Source of the DNA: Flavobacterium panici
GTDB lineage: Bacteria; Bacteroidota; Bacteroidia; Flavobacteriales; Flavobacteriaceae
NCBI RefSeq assembly: GCF_903819335.1
Contig: NZ_CAIJDE010000033.1
Span: 1 to 64,000, forward strand
Direction of reading: 5' to 3'
DNA length: 64,000 bases
The notes beneath the pieces are model-generated. The model was not told where the DNA came from. It searched no databases and worked only from the letters and a program-made list of their open reading frames with translations. Positions 61,470 through 64,000 of the stretch are shown piece after piece (positions within the stretch are counted from its first letter, which is position 1; each line of letters starts with the position of its first letter). The translations under genes were made by a program, and so were the position numbers.

Positions 61470-62381
61470 ATGAAAAGAAGAGAATTTATCGAAAAAACAG
61501 CTGCAAGTACTGCCTTATTAAGTTTGGGATTATCATTGAGCAGTTTTGGCACTGACGATATAAAACACTTAACTATTCTGCATACCAACGATGTTCACAG
61601 TCATATAGATCCGTTTCCGGCTGATGATCCGCGTAACCCAAATAAAGGCGGCGTGTCTCGTCGTGCGGCGCTTATTGAAACGATTCGCAGGGAAAATCCA
61701 AATGTTCTTTTGTTAGATGCGGGTGATATCTTTCAGGGAACTCCGTATTTTAATTATTACGGGGGTGAATTGGAATTCAAACTGATGAGTATGATGAAAT
61801 ATGATGCATCGACTATTGGAAATCATGATTTCGACAATGGTCTTGATGGTTTGTATGCTCAAATGCCTCACGCAACTTTTGAATTTATAAATTCTAATTA
61901 CGATTTTAAAAATACCGTAATGAATGGTTTGGTCAAACCGTATAAAATCTTCAATAAAAACGGAATTAAGGTTGGTGTTTTTGGTGTGGGAATTGAACTT
62001 CAGGGTTTGGTTGATAAACAACTTTATAAAGAAACTGTTTATAATGATCCTGTTGAAATTGCTCAGGATATGACACGTTTGTTAAAACAAGAAGAAAAAT
62101 GCGATTTAGTAATTTGTCTTTCGCATCTTGGATATAAATATAAAGATGAGCCTTCGAAAATTTCTGATTTAAAATTTGCGGAACTTACGCAGGATATTGA
62201 TTTAATTATTGGCGGACATACGCACACTTTTCTTGACAAACCTACTATTGTAAAAAACAAAACCGGAAAAGAGGTATTGGTTAATCAGGTTGGCTGTTAC
62301 GGAATCAATTTAGGCCGTATCGATTTTTATTTTGATAAGGATAAAGCGCACAGCAATCAAGCGAGATCAATTATTGTATAA
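61470..62381 (+). CDS. 5'-nucleotidase N-terminal metallophosphatase with Tat-type signal
   Basis: The 303-residue protein starts with a twin-arginine-like signal MKRREFIEKTAASTALLSLG and is a metallophosphatase with all metal blocks: ILHTNDVHSHID, DAGDIFQGTPYF, TIGNHDFDNG, SHLGYK and IGGHTHTF. It is the catalytic half that normally precedes the C-terminal domain found in the gene upstream, so the two genes form a split UshA-like 5'-nucleotidase. It ends overlapping by 15 bp the convergent gene at 62367-63062. Confidence 0.9.
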   Translation: MKRREFIEKTAASTALLSLGLSLSSFGTDDIKHLTILHTNDVHSHIDPFPADDPRNPNKGGVSRRAALIETIRRENPNVLLLDAGDIFQGTPYFNYYGGELEFKLMSMMKYDASTIGNHDFDNGLDGLYAQMPHATFEFINSNYDFKNTVMNGLVKPYKIFNKNGIKVGVFGVGIELQGLVDKQLYKETVYNDPVEIAQDMTRLLKQEEKCDLVICLSHLGYKYKDEPSKISDLKFAELTQDIDLIIGGHTHTFLDKPTIVKNKTGKEVLVNQVGCYGINLGRIDFYFDKDKAHSNQARSIIV

Positions 62382-63062
62382 GGCTCTTTTATGCATTTTT
62401 ATTTTTTCGAGGAAATATTCGACCATAAAGTAGTAGGCTAAAATTTGTGTTATATCACGAATCAACACTAAAACTACGGAGTGTGAAAAGTATTCGTTGA
62501 AAATGTAGAATATATCTGAAAAGATATAACTTACTGCCATTAATGACATTAAAAGGGTTATAAATGTGCCTTTTGTAATATAACTTACAAATGAGAAATA
62601 GCTTATATAACTGAGGATTATTCCGTAAATAATATAGATATAATCGAACTTTTTTGTGTTGTCAAATTTCATACTGAGTACTGAAATGAGCAGGTAAACA
62701 ATAAAAATTATGACTAAGGATATTGGTAAAATATCCTTTTTTTGTAGTTTGATTTTTTCGTGTTCTACTATAAAAAGCTTCATGATTAGGGCGTAGACGA
62801 CAAGAAAACTTATTACGGCTCCAATTTCTGAAACCTCAACATCCATAAGGTCGAAAACCTGGCCGATAAAGCAAAATGCAAAAATAAAGCTTTCGGTTTT
62901 CTTGATTTTGAATTCACTGCTTATTAAAAAATAAATAAAAATTGCAGGCAAAACTATTGCCTTTGCATAAATTGCAAGGAAGTCTTGTTCTGTCCAATCA
63001 AAAATAATTGTAAACAGCAGCGCCAGGAAGAATAAAATTAACGATGGTTTATTAGCCTTCAT
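62367..63062 (-). CDS. multipass membrane protein (YhhN/lysoplasmalogenase-like)
   Basis: The 231-residue protein has about seven or eight hydrophobic segments with little loop between, roughly the size and spacing of the YhhN/TMEM86 lysoplasmalogenases, which hydrolyse the vinyl ether of lysoplasmalogens. The assignment is weak because I see no residue that proves it. It overlaps the ligA frame by 11 bp at its start and the nucleotidase by 15 bp at its end, so it is co-transcribed with ligA. Confidence 0.6.
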   Translation of the reverse strand: MKANKPSLILFFLALLFTIIFDWTEQDFLAIYAKAIVLPAIFIYFLISSEFKIKKTESFIFAFCFIGQVFDLMDVEVSEIGAVISFLVVYALIMKLFIVEHEKIKLQKKDILPISLVIIFIVYLLISVLSMKFDNTKKFDYIYIIYGIILSYISYFSFVSYITKGTFITLLMSLMAVSYIFSDIFYIFNEYFSHSVVLVLIRDITQILAYYFMVEYFLEKIKMHKRALYNN

Positions 63063-64000
63063 TCAGTTTAGTTATAAAATCATCTTCAGATAGTATAGGA
63101 ATATTCAATTTATTTGCTTTTTCTAATTTAGCCGGTCCCATGTTATCTCCCGCCACGACAAAGTCGGTTTTTGCAGAAATTGAACTTCCTACTTTTCCAC
63201 CGTTATCTTCAATTGTCTTTTTTAAATCGTCTCTCGAAAATTGGCTGAAAACTCCTGAAACAACAAAAGTTTTTCCAATAAATTTCTCGGTAGCATTTGG
63301 GTTTATTCTTTCTACGGTTTCAAATTGAACCCCATAACTTTTAAGACGTTCAATTATGATTTTATTTTCTTCGTTTTCAAAAAATTCTATTACGCTTTTG
63401 GCAATTCTTTCTCCAATTTCATCTACCAAAATTAAATCCATTAAAGAGGCCTGACTTAAAGCGTCGATATTTTTATAATGTTTAGCCAGTTTTTTGGCTA
63501 CGGTTTCTCCAACAAAACGAATTCCGAGTGCAAACAGTACGCTTTCAAATGGAATTTCTTTTGATTTTTCTACTCCTTTTACCAAATTTTCGGCTGATTT
63601 TTGCGCCATTCTTTCCAGATGCAAAATATCTTCGACTTTTAATTCGTATAAATCGGCGTAATTGTGAACTAGATTATTTTTGAAAAGCAGCGCTACTGTT
63701 TCTCCACCAAGTCCTTCGATATCCATTGCTTTTCTCGAAATGTAATGCTGTACTCTTCCGATAATCTGCGGAGGACAGCCGTAAAAATTCGGGCAGTAAT
63801 GATTTGCTTCTCCGGCATTTCTAACCAATTCGGTTTGACATTCCGGACAATGCGTTATGTAGTATGTTATTTCTGAATTTTCTGGACGTTTCTCTAAATC
63901 TACAGCGATAATTTTAGGGATAATCTCTCCTCCTTTTTCAACAAAAACGGTATCATTTATTCTAATATCCAGTTTTTCAATTTGGTCTGCATTGTGAAGA
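63052..64000 (-). CDS. ligA: NAD-dependent DNA ligase LigA, C-terminal part (runs off the right edge)
   Basis: The frame is open from the edge at 64000 to a stop at 63052, about 316 codons. It covers the end of the OB fold (KIIAVDLEKRPENS), the Cys4 zinc finger (THCPECQTELVRN and HYCPNFYGCPPQ), the helix-hairpin-helix repeats (about 150 residues: RFVGETVAKKLAKHYKN) and the C-terminal BRCT domain (GKTFVVSGVFSQFSRDDLKK). The adenylation domain lies outside the window. It seals nicks in DNA with NAD+. A start at TTG 63828 would be internal and is not real. Confidence 0.95.
   Translation of the reverse strand, partial: LHNADQIEKLDIRINDTVFVEKGGEIIPKIIAVDLEKRPENSEITYYITHCPECQTELVRNAGEANHYCPNFYGCPPQIIGRVQHYISRKAMDIEGLGGETVALLFKNNLVHNYADLYELKVEDILHLERMAQKSAENLVKGVEKSKEIPFESVLFALGIRFVGETVAKKLAKHYKNIDALSQASLMDLILVDEIGERIAKSVIEFFENEENKIIIERLKSYGVQFETVERINPNATEKFIGKTFVVSGVFSQFSRDDLKKTIEDNGGKVGSSISAKTDFVVAGDNMGPAKLEKANKLNIPILSEDDFITKLNEG

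Noticed and set aside
63826..63828. Internal TTG start of LigA
   Set aside because: The frame is open beyond it to the window edge and encodes the zinc-finger CPEC pair, so it is internal.

Overview
The window is AT-rich DNA from a member of the Bacteroidota, most probably a Flavobacterium. Signs of this are promoters of the Bacteroidota form (TTG about 17-21 bp upstream of TAnnTTTG), weak ribosome binding sites, many SxxC lipoproteins, an arginine cluster that carbamoylates N-acylated ornithine, flavobacterial families (DUF4835/PorD, DUF6913, DUF3575), FabV, RprX/RprY-like regulators, and intergenic word-like repeats. No rRNA, tRNA, CRISPR array or intact insertion sequence was seen. Both window edges may cut genes: a possible C-terminal tail at the left, and ligA, which runs off the right.

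Layout. 1-6.9 kb: agmatine deiminase and N-carbamoylputrescine amidase (agmatine to putrescine), separated by a choice-of-anchor I lipoprotein and an OmpA-like protein, then a tandem pair of duplicated lipoproteins. 7-14 kb: a DUF808 membrane protein, a 39-residue membrane peptide, ClpB, a bacilliredoxin-like protein and two overlapping multipass membrane proteins. 14.1-26.5 kb: a one-direction arginine/proline locus (acyltransferase, argG, argC, argD, proA, proB, argF', argB, argE, argH) with an embedded lipoprotein and a degenerate nuclease-fold protein. It is read from a near-consensus promoter and a folded leader near 26.4 kb. 26.7-36.7 kb: M1 peptidase, mutarotase-like protein, acetyltransferase, outer-membrane barrels, SmpB, a Fic protein, Pcm and an RDD protein, with a REP-type element near 34.8 kb. 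36.8-44.2 kb: oxidoreductase, 3-hydroxyacyl-CoA dehydrogenase, YggS, a DnaQ/GIY-YIG nuclease, a voltage-gated channel, MiaA and a thioesterase.

44.3-47.9 kb holds the most interesting unit: rtcB, a multi-zinc-ribbon protein, prfH and a TPR protein, packed with overlaps on the minus strand. Upstream lie a 27-codon ORF with its own promoter-like sequence and then a terminator, a layout that suggests leader-peptide attenuation of an RNA-repair/ribosome-rescue operon. About 0.7 kb of palindromic repeats follows. 48.5-60.5 kb is a core minus-strand block: two-component pair, CoaE, glycosyltransferase, FabV, RecN, PorD, CoaBC, RpoZ, BamD, DapA and DUF6913. 60.5-64 kb: a 5'-nucleotidase split into two genes, a membrane protein and the C-terminal part of LigA.

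Functional links: the arginine genes form an N-acyl route in which ArgF' acts before deacylation by ArgE. RpoZ, BamD, CoaBC, PorD and RecN sit in one housekeeping array. SmpB and, separately, RtcB-PrfH represent two ribosome-rescue activities.
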